A stretch of DNA of 64,000 bases from Pseudonocardia sp. SCN 73-27 (GCA_001725415.1 MEGH01000005.1:197218-261217), one strand, 5' to 3'; shown: positions 44,168 through 52,534, counted from the first letter of the stretch. The notes: a model not told the origin generated them from the sequence alone. Program-made: numbers and translations.

Positions 44168-45448
44168 TCAGGCTGCGACGTACGGCAGCGTCAGGGGGCC
44201 TTCCGGCAGGACGCAGACCCGGGAGTCGGGGCCCGCGGCGGCGAGGGCCTCGTCGACCGTCTCTCGGACGTCGGCGCACGGGAGCAGGTGGGCCGAGCGC
44301 AGGTCGTCGGCATCGAGGTAGTCGGTGTGGACGGCCACCCGCGCGCGGTCGAGGACGCGGGCGAGCACCTGGACCTGCCACTGGTCGGGCACGGTCCTCT
44401 CGCGCGCCGCGATCGAGTCCAGCAGCGCCCGCGGCGAGTCCGCCGAGGCCAGGACCTCGCGGAACGAGCCGTGGTCGGGGAACCCGTCGCGACACTCCGC
44501 GGCACAGACGATCCGCCCACCCGGGCGCACGACGGTCGCGGCCGCCGACATGCCCTTCACCGCCTGGTAGAGGTTCTGGTCGAGCGGGTGCCCGGCGTTG
44601 GTGGTGACGACGACGTCGAACAGCCCGTCGACGGGCACCATCGCGACCCGCCGCGCCTCCTCCCGGGCGACGGCGTGCATCGCGAGGACCTCCCCGCCGA
44701 ACGCGGCGACGACGCGTTGGTCGCGGTCGAGGATGACGTCACACGCGAAGTCGACGCCCGTGGCCGCGGCGATGGCGCGCACGTCGTCGTGGACCGGGTT
44801 GCCCTCGCAGATCCCCCAGATGGCCTTGGGGTCGCCGATCCGTGTCGCGTCGTGGAGGGTCAGGACGGTCTCCAGCGCCGCCAGGCCCGGCGCGACGAGC
44901 TTGGGGCCGCCGCTGAACCCGGCGAAGAAGTGCGGCTCGACGAACCCGGTCGTGATCCGGACGTCGGCCTCGACCCAGTCGCGGGCCAGCCACACGGGCA
45001 CGTCGTTGCCGTGGCGGCCGCGCCAGACGAGCGTGGACTCGTCGCGGGCGTCGTGGTTGACCACGCGGTAGGTCCCGAGGATGTCCGTGCCCAGCATGGC
45101 GAGCAGCTCGTCGTCGGTGTTGCCGCGATGGGTGCCGGTGGCGACCATGATCGTGACGTCGTCGGGGCGCAGGACGCCCTCGAGCTCGTCGAAGATCTCG
45201 GCGAGCATCAGCTCGCGCGGCTGCGGGCGGGTGCCGTCGCAGATCGAGATGGCGACGCGCTGTCCCGGCTTCACGATCTCCCGCAGCGGCGGCCCGGCGA
45301 CCGGGTGACGTAGCGCGTCGCGGACGAGCCGCTGCGGCGGCGTCGTGACGCTCAGGTGCGCCGGTTCGACGACCGTCGTGCGCTCCGTGGGCAGGTCCAC
45401 CTCCAGCCCGTCGCTGCCGTACGCGAGCCGGACCCGTCGCTCACTCAC
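44168..45448 (-). CDS. LarA-like nickel-pincer racemase/epimerase family protein
   Basis: A 426-residue LarA-family protein. ICDGTRPQPRELMLAEIF, VATGTHRGNTDDELLAML, NHDARDESTLVWRG and GFVEPHFFAGFSGGPKLVAPGLA carry the His and Lys residues that hold the nickel-pincer nucleotide in lactate racemase. No larB, larC or larE maturation genes are nearby, so cofactor supply must come from elsewhere. Substrate may be a 2-hydroxyacid other than lactate. GTG 45448 follows AGGAG. Confidence 0.86.
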   Translation of the reverse strand: MSERRVRLAYGSDGLEVDLPTERTTVVEPAHLSVTTPPQRLVRDALRHPVAGPPLREIVKPGQRVAISICDGTRPQPRELMLAEIFDELEGVLRPDDVTIMVATGTHRGNTDDELLAMLGTDILGTYRVVNHDARDESTLVWRGRHGNDVPVWLARDWVEADVRITTGFVEPHFFAGFSGGPKLVAPGLAALETVLTLHDATRIGDPKAIWGICEGNPVHDDVRAIAAATGVDFACDVILDRDQRVVAAFGGEVLAMHAVAREEARRVAMVPVDGLFDVVVTTNAGHPLDQNLYQAVKGMSAAATVVRPGGRIVCAAECRDGFPDHGSFREVLASADSPRALLDSIAARERTVPDQWQVQVLARVLDRARVAVHTDYLDADDLRSAHLLPCADVRETVDEALAAAGPDSRVCVLPEGPLTLPYVAA

Positions 45449-45749
45449 CGTTGCTCCTCTCCTGGCAACCGCCCGTCGACGACAGGCTGTTCCATTCGGT
45501 ACGACACGGCGACGATGCCGCCGTTCGTCGCCATCTCGATTCCGCCGAACGGACCTGGCGGCCCAAGGGCTCCGAGTGGATAACGTTACGTCGCGAAGTC
45601 TCGACATCCCTCTCGGAACCGGGCGGCCCCGGTTCCGTGCCGCTCCCCAGGCGATGAACCCGACGACGGGCAGGTCAGCCCGGTTGTCCCTGCCGCACGT
45701 CCGACCGCGCGAGGTGCCGGGCACCCCGCCTTCCAGGAGGAACTCCTTC
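45449..45749. promoter_or_regulatory. 301-bp divergent intergenic region
   Basis: Separates the LarA-like gene (minus) from the DivIVA-like gene (plus). No gene seen. The palindrome TAACGTTA (45581-45588) is a possible operator or promoter part. CCAGGAGGAA (45734-45743) is a strong ribosome site for GTG 45750. Confidence 0.4.
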
Positions 45750-46550
45750 GTGACCGGACCGATCCCCACGACCGAGAACGTGCCCGACTTCCCGGTGGCG
45801 ATGCGCGGGTACGAGCGCAGGCAGGTCGACGAGTACGTCACCGGCCTCATCGAGAAGATGAACCGCATGCGCACCGAGGTCGCCGAGGGTCAGCGCAAGC
45901 TCCGGCTCGCCACCGAGCACGCCGAGGCCACCGAGCGTGAGCTGCGCGAGGCCCGCAACCGCCCCGCCCCCGAGGCCGCGCCGCCCGCCGAGGAGGGCTT
46001 CGGGTTCCGCGCCGAGAAGCTGCTGCGCCTGGCCGAGCAGGAGGCGACAGAGCTGCGCGCGAACGCGTCGCGTGAGGCGTCGGCGATCGTCGAGAAGGCG
46101 CGCACCGAGGCCGAGCACCACCGTCACGAGGTGGAGCAGAGCCTGATCAGCCGGGCGTCGCTGATGGAGCAGCAGGCTGCGCAGCGCGCGACCGAGCTTC
46201 AGGACCGCGAGCAGCAGATCGCCGACCAGCTGGCGGCCGCCCGCGAGCAGGCCGACGAGCTGCACGCCAACGCCACCCGGGCCGCCGAGCGGCTGCGCCA
46301 GGAGTCGGAGGCGCAGGCCGAGGAGACCCGCAAGCGCGCCGAGCAGGTGGCGCAGCGTCGTGAAGAAAAGGCGACGCAGGAGGTCACGCGGCTGACCTCG
46401 CTGCAGAACGACGTGCGCGGCGAGCTGAGCCGGCTCGCGGGCGTGCTGGGCAAGGAGCTGGGCGGGGGCGCACCGGCGCCGCGCGACGGGGAGAACCCGG
46501 CGCCGGGCCGTCGGGGCGCGCACGCCTCGCAGGCCGCCAACAGCAACTGA
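45750..46550 (+). CDS. DivIVA-domain coiled-coil protein
   Basis: A 266-residue cytoplasmic protein. The N-terminal DivIVA-like segment (VPDFPVAMRGYERRQVDEYVTGLIEKMNRM) has the membrane-curvature domain pattern. A long Ala/Glu/Gln-rich coiled coil follows (about residues 40-235), with a Gly/Pro-rich tail. It resembles Wag31 paralogues and the cellulose-binding-protein group of actinobacteria, which organise polar growth or cell-envelope assembly. Not adjacent to ftsZ or sep genes, so not the main Wag31. Confidence 0.82.
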   Translation: MTGPIPTTENVPDFPVAMRGYERRQVDEYVTGLIEKMNRMRTEVAEGQRKLRLATEHAEATERELREARNRPAPEAAPPAEEGFGFRAEKLLRLAEQEATELRANASREASAIVEKARTEAEHHRHEVEQSLISRASLMEQQAAQRATELQDREQQIADQLAAAREQADELHANATRAAERLRQESEAQAEETRKRAEQVAQRREEKATQEVTRLTSLQNDVRGELSRLAGVLGKELGGGAPAPRDGENPAPGRRGAHASQAANSN

Positions 46551-46558
46551 CCCACCTG

Positions 46559-46596
46559 CCGCGGCGCCGGTCGCCACGCGGGGACCGGCGCCGCGG
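46559..46596. terminator. bidirectional hairpin between DivIVA-like and cupin genes
   Basis: CCGCGGCGCCGGTC (46559-46572) and GACCGGCGCCGCGG (46583-46596) pair perfectly over a 10-nt loop, 8 bp after the DivIVA-like stop and 5 bp before the convergent cupin end. Confidence 0.8.
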
Positions 46597-46601
46597 TCGT
46601 G

Positions 46602-46967
46602 TCAGGAGCCGTAGTAGTCGTTGCCCCGCGAGAACTCGACGAACGTGCACGCCTCGTCGCCCTCGGACCAGGCGTCGTGGCCGGGCGGGAGCAGCATGAC
46701 GTCGCCGGCGGAGAAGCGCTCCTCCGAGCCGTCGGTCATCCGGACCGCGAGGGTGCCGGCGAGGACGAGCGCGACGTGCGGGAGCTGGCACAGGTCGGTG
46801 CCCGCGTAGTCCTTCAGGTCGTTCGACCACTTGGCGCCGACGCCGAAGGTCACCTCGGTGACGGCGACGCCGTCCAGCTCGGCGGTGCGCTTGGAGATCA
46901 GGCCGTGGACGTCGCTCTCGACGTCGGCCAGGTGCGCCTTCTGCATCGCCGGGTTGTACTCGCTCAC
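46602..46967 (-). CDS. cupin-domain protein
   Basis: A 121-residue single cupin: LPHVALVLAGTLAVRMTDGSEERFSAGDVMLLPPGHDAWSEGDEACTFVEF. The DVMLLPPGHD stretch is the second cupin motif, with a metal-binding His; the first motif has only LPHVALVL, so metal ligands are few. GTG 46967 follows GAGGA. Function unknown. Confidence 0.82.
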   Translation of the reverse strand: MSEYNPAMQKAHLADVESDVHGLISKRTAELDGVAVTEVTFGVGAKWSNDLKDYAGTDLCQLPHVALVLAGTLAVRMTDGSEERFSAGDVMLLPPGHDAWSEGDEACTFVEFSRGNDYYGS

Positions 46968-47030
46968 GCGGTCCTCCTCGCAGGTGCGGCGGTGCTCGCC
47001 GCAGTCGGCGTACAGCATCGCACCGCGTGA

Positions 47031-47231
47031 TCAGCCCAGCGCCATCCCGCGTTCGGCCAGCTCCTCGGTGAGCACGCGAATGGCCTTGGGGCCGACGCCG
47101 TGCAATGCGAGGAGGTCCTTCGCGGGGACGCCGTCGAGCTGTTCGAGGCGTGTGTAGCCGGCCAGCGTCAGCGCGCCCGTGGCGGGCCGCCCGATGCCGC
47201 GGGGCAGGTCAGCGTCCGTTGCGTCGGTCAT
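47031..47231 (-). CDS. small helix-hairpin-helix protein
   Basis: A 66-residue protein with one HhH fold: RLEQLDGVPAKDLLALHGVGPKAIRVLTEELAERG. It resembles the C-terminal domain of RNA polymerase alpha and other DNA-binding HhH units. ATG 47231 lies 23 nt inside the end of the upstream MarR gene, so the two are co-transcribed and coupled. Confidence 0.75.
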   Translation of the reverse strand: MTDATDADLPRGIGRPATGALTLAGYTRLEQLDGVPAKDLLALHGVGPKAIRVLTEELAERGMALG

Positions 47232-47712
47232 CGGCTCCTCCCGTGGTTGATGCATCCCCTGCCAGCTCGGCCGTCGCCTCCTGCTGGAGCGCGGCGGCCT
47301 CGGTCATGAACCGGTCGATGACGGCGAGCTCGGCCGTGTCGTAGTGCGCGCACAGCTCGCGCAGGCCGGTGACGAAGCGGGTGAAGAGAACGGTGTTGCG
47401 CGCCACCAGATCCGGCTCGATCTCGACGAGGAACCGGCGGCCGTCGCTGGGGTGGGGGGTGCGGCGCGCGACGCCCTTGCGGGTCAACCGGTCGAGGAGC
47501 CCGGTGACCGACGCGGGCGCGAGGCCGGACTCGGCGGCCAGCTCGCCGGGGGTGATGGGGCCGAGGCGCTGGATCACCTCGAGGGCCTTGCTCTCGGTCG
47601 CGGTCAGCCCGGAGTGCTCGGCGACAGCGGTGTGGAACATGACGGCTGCCGTCGACAGCAGGCGGCCGGCCTCCAGGACCTTCTCGACGGCCCGTTCGTG
47701 CTCGCTTGACAC
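47209..47712 (-). CDS. MarR-family transcriptional regulator
   Basis: A 167-residue MarR protein. The winged helix is clear (TESKALEVIQRLGPITPGELAAESGLAPASVTGLLDRLTRKGVARRTPHPSDGRRFLVEI), with flanking dimerisation helices. GTG 47712 diverges from an FAD monooxygenase gene, and the 60-bp gap contains a perfect 36-bp palindrome, a probable autoregulated operator. The ligand is probably the substrate of the monooxygenase. Confidence 0.9.
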   Translation of the reverse strand: MSSEHERAVEKVLEAGRLLSTAAVMFHTAVAEHSGLTATESKALEVIQRLGPITPGELAAESGLAPASVTGLLDRLTRKGVARRTPHPSDGRRFLVEIEPDLVARNTVLFTRFVTGLRELCAHYDTAELAVIDRFMTEAAALQQEATAELAGDASTTGGADDRRNGR

Positions 47713-47726
47713 CGCGGCAGTGTATC

Positions 47727-47762
47727 CGCAACTATTTCGTTCGGCCGAACGAAATAGTTGCG
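47727..47762. promoter_or_regulatory. perfect 36-bp palindrome, MarR operator candidate
   Basis: CGCAACTATTTCGTTCGG followed directly by its exact reverse complement, no loop. The core is AT-richer than the genome. It lies 14 bp from the MarR start and 10 bp from the monooxygenase GTG, so binding could block both promoters. Confidence 0.85.
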
Positions 47763-47772
47763 AGGAGGCACC

Positions 47773-48981
47773 GTGCACGCACTCGTCATCGGCGGCGGCA
47801 TCGCCGGCACCACCACCGCCATCGCGCTGGCCAAGGCGGGCATCGACGCGACCGTCCACGAGGCCTACGACCGCGACTCCGAAGGCGTCGGCGGCTGGCT
47901 CACGTTGGCCTCCAACGGCATCGACGCCCTCGCCACCCTCGGTCTCGGCACCGAGGTCACCGCGCACGGCTTCCCGACGCGCACCATGCGCCTGTCCAAC
48001 CACACCGGCCGCGTCCTCGCCGAGTTCCCGATGGCCCCCGAGCGGCCCGACGGGCTGGAGGTCCACACCGTCCGCCGCTCCGACCTCTACCGCGTCCTGC
48101 GCGACGCCGCGACCGCCCGCGGCATACCCGTGACATACGGAAGACGCCTGGTCGACGCCACACCGAGACCCGGCGGCGGGGTGGTCGCCCGCTTCGCCGA
48201 CGGCGAGCTCGTCGAGGCCGACCTGCTCGTCGGCGCCGACGGGCTGCGCTCGGCCGTCCGCACGATCATCGACCCGGGCGCGCCCGCTGCCCGCTACGCG
48301 GGACTGCTCAACACCGGGGGCTACGCGACGGGCGTGACCCTGCCCCCGCGCTTCCGTGCCGACCCCGGCGTCATCGAGTTCTGCTTCGGCCGCAACTGTT
48401 TCCTCGGCTACTCGGTCGCCCCCGACGGCAGCGTCTGGTGGTTCGCCAACCCCGCCAGCCGTCAGGAGATGGGCCGCGCCGAGCTCGCCGCCATCAGCGA
48501 GGACGAGTGGCGCCGCCGGCTGCACGCACTCTTCGCCGACGACGACCTGCCCGCCGCCCTGCTCATCGACGGCAGCGACCACATCTTCGCCGGCTGGAAC
48601 ACCTACGACTTCCCCACCGTCCCCACCTGGCACCGCGACGACATGATCATCGTCGGCGACGCCGCCCACGCCACCTCGCCCGCATCCGGGCAGGGCGCGT
48701 CGATGGCGATCGAGGACGCCGTCACGTTGGCCCGTTGCCTGCGCGACGACGGCTCCGTCGCGGCGGCGTTCGCCGACCACGAGTCGTTGCGGCGCGAGCG
48801 GGTCGAGAAGGTCGTCAGGCAGGGCAAGCGCAACGGCACCGGCAAGACCGCCGGCCCGGTCGCCCGCGTCATCCGCGACAAGGTGATCATGCCGATGGTC
48901 GCCTCCCGCGCCGCGAAGACCGGCGCGAGCCCGAGCGAGTGGCTGTTCGGCCACCACATCGAATGGGACGCGCCTGTCTGA
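47773..48981 (+). CDS. FAD-dependent monooxygenase (PHBH fold)
   Basis: A 402-residue flavoprotein. VIGGGIAGTTTAIALAKAG binds ADP of FAD, LLVGADGLRSAVR is the DG motif, and VGDAAHATSPASGQGASMAIEDA the GD motif: the three marks of class A aromatic hydroxylases. GTG 47773 follows GAGGAGG by 4 nt and lies next to the MarR operator. Substrate could be an aromatic or polyketide; induction by that substrate through MarR is inferred. Confidence 0.9.
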   Translation: MHALVIGGGIAGTTTAIALAKAGIDATVHEAYDRDSEGVGGWLTLASNGIDALATLGLGTEVTAHGFPTRTMRLSNHTGRVLAEFPMAPERPDGLEVHTVRRSDLYRVLRDAATARGIPVTYGRRLVDATPRPGGGVVARFADGELVEADLLVGADGLRSAVRTIIDPGAPAARYAGLLNTGGYATGVTLPPRFRADPGVIEFCFGRNCFLGYSVAPDGSVWWFANPASRQEMGRAELAAISEDEWRRRLHALFADDDLPAALLIDGSDHIFAGWNTYDFPTVPTWHRDDMIIVGDAAHATSPASGQGASMAIEDAVTLARCLRDDGSVAAAFADHESLRRERVEKVVRQGKRNGTGKTAGPVARVIRDKVIMPMVASRAAKTGASPSEWLFGHHIEWDAPV

Positions 48982-49022
48982 CCCCGCTTGCGCCCCCGCG
49001 GTCCGGCCGGGATCGTGAAGGC

Positions 49023-49340
49023 GTGGGCATCCTGTTCGCGCTGACGATCCCCGGTGTCGTCTGCCTGCTGGTGGCGCTCGTCGCCCTGGAGCGGTTCGGG
49101 CTCTGGGCGCGCCGAAGCAGCCTGTTGCCCTGGCGGCGCGACGCCGGCCCGGCCCCGACACAGTCACTTCCGCTGTCGGGCACCGGGTTCCAGGAGATCG
49201 ACGCCTTTTTCACCGGCGCCAAGCGCGCCGAGCTCGACGAGAAGCACTCCCGAACGATGATGCGTGACGACTCCTCCGACGGCACCCCGCCCGGAGCGCA
49301 CGTGGACCTCGATGCGGGAGTGGTGACCGTCCACCGGTAG
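49023..49340 (+). CDS. DUF6191-like small membrane protein
   Basis: A 105-residue protein with one N-terminal membrane helix (ILFALTIPGVVCLLVALVALERFGLWA), a basic linker and a short soluble part: IDAFFTGAKRAELDEKHSRTMMRDD, then GAHVDLDAGVVTVHR, the DUF6191 pattern. Function unknown. GTG 49023 lies 41 bp after the monooxygenase stop and may be co-transcribed. Confidence 0.7.
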   Translation: MGILFALTIPGVVCLLVALVALERFGLWARRSSLLPWRRDAGPAPTQSLPLSGTGFQEIDAFFTGAKRAELDEKHSRTMMRDDSSDGTPPGAHVDLDAGVVTVHR

Positions 49341-49346
49341 CGACGA

Positions 49347-50069
49347 TCACCAGGGGACGACCCCCGAGTCGGAGAAGATGCCGCCGGTCGGGCCGTCGGC
49401 GGGCAACGTCGCGAGCCTGATCGCGATCGTCGCGCCCTGCTCCGGCGTACGGGTGCCGCGGTGGCCGTTCAGGTCCGTCGCGACGTAGCCGGGGCAGCCG
49501 GCGTTGACCAGGATCCCGGTGTCGCGCAGCTCCTTCGCGTACTGCACGGTCAGGGCGGTGAGGAAGCTCTTCGACGGCGAGTAGGCGCCCGAGATCGGAC
49601 CCGTGTCGCCGCCGCCCGACTGCAGCGTCAGCGACCCCACCGAGCTCGACATGTTCACGATCCGCGGCGCGGCCGAGCGCCGCAGCATCGGCAGCATCGC
49701 GTTGGTGACGCGCAGGACCCCGATGACGTTGGTGTCGACGACCGCGCGCACCACCTCCGGATCGACCAGCGACGGCTCCTGCGGCGCCCCGCCGGTGATG
49801 GCGGCGTTGTTGACCAGCACGTCGAGGCCGCCCTCCTGGTCATGCACGAGCCGGGCCGCGGCGGTGACGCTCGCGTCGTCGGTGACGTCGAGCGGCACCC
49901 CGAACACGTCGGCGCCCGCCGCCCGCAGCTTCTCGACAGCCGTCTCCCGCCGCGCGTCGTCGCGGGCTCCGACGCCGACCCGCCAGCCCAGCGCACCCAG
50001 GCCCGCCGCGATCTCGAAACCGATCCCCTTGTTCGCGCCGGTGACCAGCGCAACCGTCCGTTCGCTCAT
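49347..50069 (-). CDS. SDR-family oxidoreductase (carbonyl-reductase-like)
   Basis: A 240-residue SDR. VALVTGANKGIGFEIAAGLGALG is the cofactor motif in the form typical of plant-like carbonyl reductases, VNNAAITGG follows, and YSPSKSFLTALTVQYAKEL contains the catalytic Tyr-x-x-x-Lys. Divergent from a LysR regulator that probably controls it. ATG 50069. Overlaps nothing; converges with the DUF6191-like gene 6 bp away. Confidence 0.88.
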   Translation of the reverse strand: MSERTVALVTGANKGIGFEIAAGLGALGWRVGVGARDDARRETAVEKLRAAGADVFGVPLDVTDDASVTAAARLVHDQEGGLDVLVNNAAITGGAPQEPSLVDPEVVRAVVDTNVIGVLRVTNAMLPMLRRSAAPRIVNMSSSVGSLTLQSGGGDTGPISGAYSPSKSFLTALTVQYAKELRDTGILVNAGCPGYVATDLNGHRGTRTPEQGATIAIRLATLPADGPTGGIFSDSGVVPW

Positions 50070-50126
50070 GCCGTCGATCGTGCAACTGGACCGCTGGATG
50101 CGGCCAACACCGATCCGATCGTCGTC

Positions 50127-50143
50127 GATACCCACCCGGTATC
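50127..50143. promoter_or_regulatory. inverted repeat in LysR/SDR divergent promoter
   Basis: GATACC-CACCC-GGTATC, a 6-bp inverted repeat with a 5-bp spacer, followed by a GGTACC at 50151-50156. Position 21 bp before the LysR start and the T-N11-A-like layout fit a LysR-type regulator site. Confidence 0.5.
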
Positions 50144-50164
50144 GCAGCTGGGTACCGTAGACGC

Positions 50165-51010
50165 ATGGAGACGCGCGAGCTGCGGTACTTCGTCGCCGTC
50201 GCGGAGGAGCTGCATTTCGGCCGCGCCGCCCGGCGCCTCGGCATCGCGCAGCCGCCGCTGTCACGTGCGGTGCAGCAGCTCGAACGCCGGCTCGGGGTGA
50301 CGCTGCTGGAGCGCACCAGCCGCGGCGTCGCGTTGACCGACGCCGGTTCGGTGCTGCTGCAGGAGGGTCGCGCCGCCCTCGACGCCGTGGAGGCCGCCGA
50401 ACGCCGGACCCGGCGCGCCGCCGCACCGGCCGGCTCCCCCGGGCTCGTGCTCGTCACCAAGGCGGGCGCGTCGACCGAGCTGCTGGCCAAGCTGCTCGAC
50501 GCCTACGCCGCCGAACCCGGTGCCGTCGACGTCGACGTCGTCCTGTGCGGGATCGGCGAGCAGGAGCGCTACCTGCGCGACGGCCGCGCCGACGTCGCGT
50601 TCCTGCACCGCCCCTTCGACTCGACGATCGGGCTCGACACCGAGGAACTGCTCACCGAGGGCCAGGTCGTGCTCCTGCCGGCCGGGCACCCGATGACCGC
50701 TCGGCCGCACCTGTGCGTCGACGACGTCGCCGCGATCCCCGGCCTCCCGATGCCGCGCTGGCCCCGCGACGACGGCAGCTACCCGGACGGTCCGGGCCCC
50801 GAGGTCCACGACAACACCCAGCTGCTGCAGCTCGTCGCACTCGGGCGGACGACGGCGATCCTGCCCGAGTCGGTGCGCACCCACCTGCACGACGACATCG
50901 TCACCGTCCCGGTGCTCGACGCGCCGTCCGTGACGACGGTGATCGCCTGGCCCCCGCACAGCAGGTCACTGCCGCTGGCGCAGCTGATCCGGACGGCGAC
51001 CCGCCTCTGA
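50165..51010 (+). CDS. LysR-family transcriptional regulator
   Basis: A 281-residue LysR protein. The helix-turn-helix ELRYFVAVAEELHFGRAARRLGIAQPPLSRAVQQLERRLGVTLLERTSRGVALTDAG is canonical, followed by a two-lobed effector domain. Divergent from the SDR gene, its likely target. Effector unknown. ATG 50165. Confidence 0.92.
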   Translation: METRELRYFVAVAEELHFGRAARRLGIAQPPLSRAVQQLERRLGVTLLERTSRGVALTDAGSVLLQEGRAALDAVEAAERRTRRAAAPAGSPGLVLVTKAGASTELLAKLLDAYAAEPGAVDVDVVLCGIGEQERYLRDGRADVAFLHRPFDSTIGLDTEELLTEGQVVLLPAGHPMTARPHLCVDDVAAIPGLPMPRWPRDDGSYPDGPGPEVHDNTQLLQLVALGRTTAILPESVRTHLHDDIVTVPVLDAPSVTTVIAWPPHSRSLPLAQLIRTATRL

Positions 51011-51108
51011 GGAACACCGCCGAGTCCGACCTGGGGGACTGGTTCGATCATGGCCCGGACCCGCGTGGTGTCGAGCTCGGTGCGGGGCCATGGCCTGCGC
51101 CGCCGGCG

Positions 51109-51501
51109 CTATTTCATCGTCGCCAGCTGGATGAGGTTGCCGCACGTGTCGTCGAGCACCGCGGTCACGACGGGTCCGAGGTCCGTGGGCTCCTGGGTGA
51201 ACGCCACGCCCAGGCCGGTCAGCCGCTCGTGCTCGGCGTACACGTCGTCCACCGCGAACTGCGTGAACGGGATGCCGTCGGCGACCAGGGCATCCTTGAG
51301 CTGCCTGGACGCCGGGTGCCCGTCGGGCTCCAGCAGCAGCTCGACACCGTCGGGCACCGCGGGCGAGACGACGGTCAGCCACCGCGCATCGCCGCCCATC
51401 GGGATGTCGGTCTTCTTCACGAAGCCGAGCTTGTCGGTGTAGAAGTCCAGCGCCTTGGCCTGGTCGTCGACCCACACACTGGCCACGTTGATCTTGATCA
51501 C
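51109..51501 (-). CDS. VOC-family (glyoxalase/bleomycin resistance-like) protein
   Basis: A 130-residue protein made of two beta-alpha-beta-beta-beta modules: VASVWVDDQAKALDFYTDKLGFVKKTDIPMG and FTQFAVDDVYAEHERLTGLGVAFTQEPTDLGP. It ends VLDDTCGNLIQLATMK, where the usual E-H/P metal ligand pattern is only partly kept. GTG 51501 overlaps the ArsR stop, so it is the second gene of an ArsR operon. Confidence 0.86.
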   Translation of the reverse strand: MIKINVASVWVDDQAKALDFYTDKLGFVKKTDIPMGGDARWLTVVSPAVPDGVELLLEPDGHPASRQLKDALVADGIPFTQFAVDDVYAEHERLTGLGVAFTQEPTDLGPVVTAVLDDTCGNLIQLATMK

Positions 51502-51788
51502 GAGTCGGCTTCCTCCGCGTCGATGGGCCACCTCTCGACGATCGCCCGCAGCGGGCTCGTGTCGACGTGGTGGAACTTGTAGCGACCCTCGCGCCGGGTG
51601 TGCACCAGGCCGGCCTCCTCCAGCACCGCGAGGTGCTGCGAGATGGCCTGGCGTGACGACGTCAGCCCGTGCTTCATGGTCAGCCGGCCGCAGATCTCGA
51701 ACAGCGTCTGCCCGTCCCGTTCGACCAGCTCGTCGAGGATCGTCCTGCGTGTCGCGTCGCCGAGAGCCTTGAACAGGTCGGCGTCCAC
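51498..51788 (-). CDS. ArsR-family regulator
   Basis: A 96-residue winged-helix protein: DLFKALGDATRRTILDELVERDGQTLFEICGRL, then SSRQAISQHLAVLEEAGLVHTRREGRYKFHHVD. It lacks the CxC metal site, as in the ArsR subgroup that accompanies VOC/SRPBCC genes. GTG 51788 was chosen because a strong promoter places transcription initiation right there (leaderless); TTG 51806 would add six residues. It overlaps the VOC start. Confidence 0.86.
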   Translation of the reverse strand: MDADLFKALGDATRRTILDELVERDGQTLFEICGRLTMKHGLTSSRQAISQHLAVLEEAGLVHTRREGRYKFHHVDTSPLRAIVERWPIDAEEADS

Positions 51789-51795
51789 GGGAGGA

Positions 51796-51825
51796 TTTAT
51801 ACGCAAGCGGCGACTTGCCTGTCAA
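51796..51825 (-). promoter_or_regulatory. consensus promoter of ArsR-VOC operon
   Basis: On the minus strand TTGACA (51820-51825) and TATAAA (51796-51801) are 18 bp apart, a near-consensus promoter in very GC-rich DNA. The spacer contains GCAAG-N6-CTTGC, a candidate ArsR operator. The start codon GTG 51788 lies 7 bp downstream of the -10, so the mRNA is likely leaderless. Confidence 0.75.
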
Positions 51826-51828
51826 GCG

Positions 51829-51866
51829 ACGACGCCCGGCCCGCGCGCTGCGGGACCGGGCGTCGT
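51829..51866. terminator. hairpin after cysteine hydrolase gene
   Basis: ACGACGCCCGG (51829-51839) and CCGGGCGTCGT (51856-51866) pair perfectly over a 16-nt loop, 14 bp past the end of the minus-strand cysteine hydrolase gene and upstream of the ArsR promoter. Confidence 0.65.
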
Positions 51867-51880
51867 GGCCATGCGGACGG

Positions 51881-52534
51881 TCAGGCCGGCACGGGCGCCA
51901 CCTCACGCGTGAGCCGCTGCATCAGGTCGTCCGCGGTCACGACCTCCTCCACGTACCCCTGCTTCAGCGTCTCGACCGTCACCTTGTGCATGGTCGCCGC
52001 AGGCGTCCCGTCGATGCCGTCGAAGGTGCAGTTCAGGTCGTCGACGAACAGCACCCGGTAGTCGCGGTTCATCGCATCGACGGTCGTGCACATGCAGCAG
52101 AAGTTCGTCGCCATACCGGTCACGATGATCGTGTTGCGGCCCAGGAACGGAGGGTTGCGCAGGTAGGTGTCCAGCCGAGTGCCGTAGAACGGGCTGTACT
52201 TGCTCTTCGCGATGTAGATCTCGCCGTCGCCGTACTCCGGCGGCCGCAGGCGGTCGACGACGTCGACCGTCGGGCTCCCGACCTGACACGAGACCCGGTC
52301 GCGGATCTGCCACCAGTGTCGCTCGTAGAGCGAGTTGTTCATTCCCTGAGACGCCGAATGGACGATCGGGACGCCGTTCGCCCGGCCGAACGCGAGCAGG
52401 TCGTCGAGCTTGTCGTACATGTCGCGGCCCTCGTCGATCGCGAACTCCTCCCCCGGATCGAGAAAGTCCTTGATCATGTCGACCACGAAGATGATGCTGT
52501 CGTCGACCAGGTCCCGACCCCGTCGCTCGTCCAT
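51881..52534 (-). CDS. isochorismatase-family cysteine hydrolase
   Basis: A 217-residue isochorismatase-fold enzyme. SIIFVVDMIKDFLDPGEEF has the catalytic Asp, IAKSKYSPFYGT the Lys, and VTGMATNFCCMCTTVDAMNRDY the nucleophile Cys. The two-amide NMATNFCC context differs from the biuret-type pair at 20.4-21.8 kb. Substrate unknown. ATG 52534 follows AGGAGA. Divergent from a LuxR-type regulator with a perfect palindrome between them. Confidence 0.85.
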   Translation of the reverse strand: MDERRGRDLVDDSIIFVVDMIKDFLDPGEEFAIDEGRDMYDKLDDLLAFGRANGVPIVHSASQGMNNSLYERHWWQIRDRVSCQVGSPTVDVVDRLRPPEYGDGEIYIAKSKYSPFYGTRLDTYLRNPPFLGRNTIIVTGMATNFCCMCTTVDAMNRDYRVLFVDDLNCTFDGIDGTPAATMHKVTVETLKQGYVEEVVTADDLMQRLTREVAPVPA

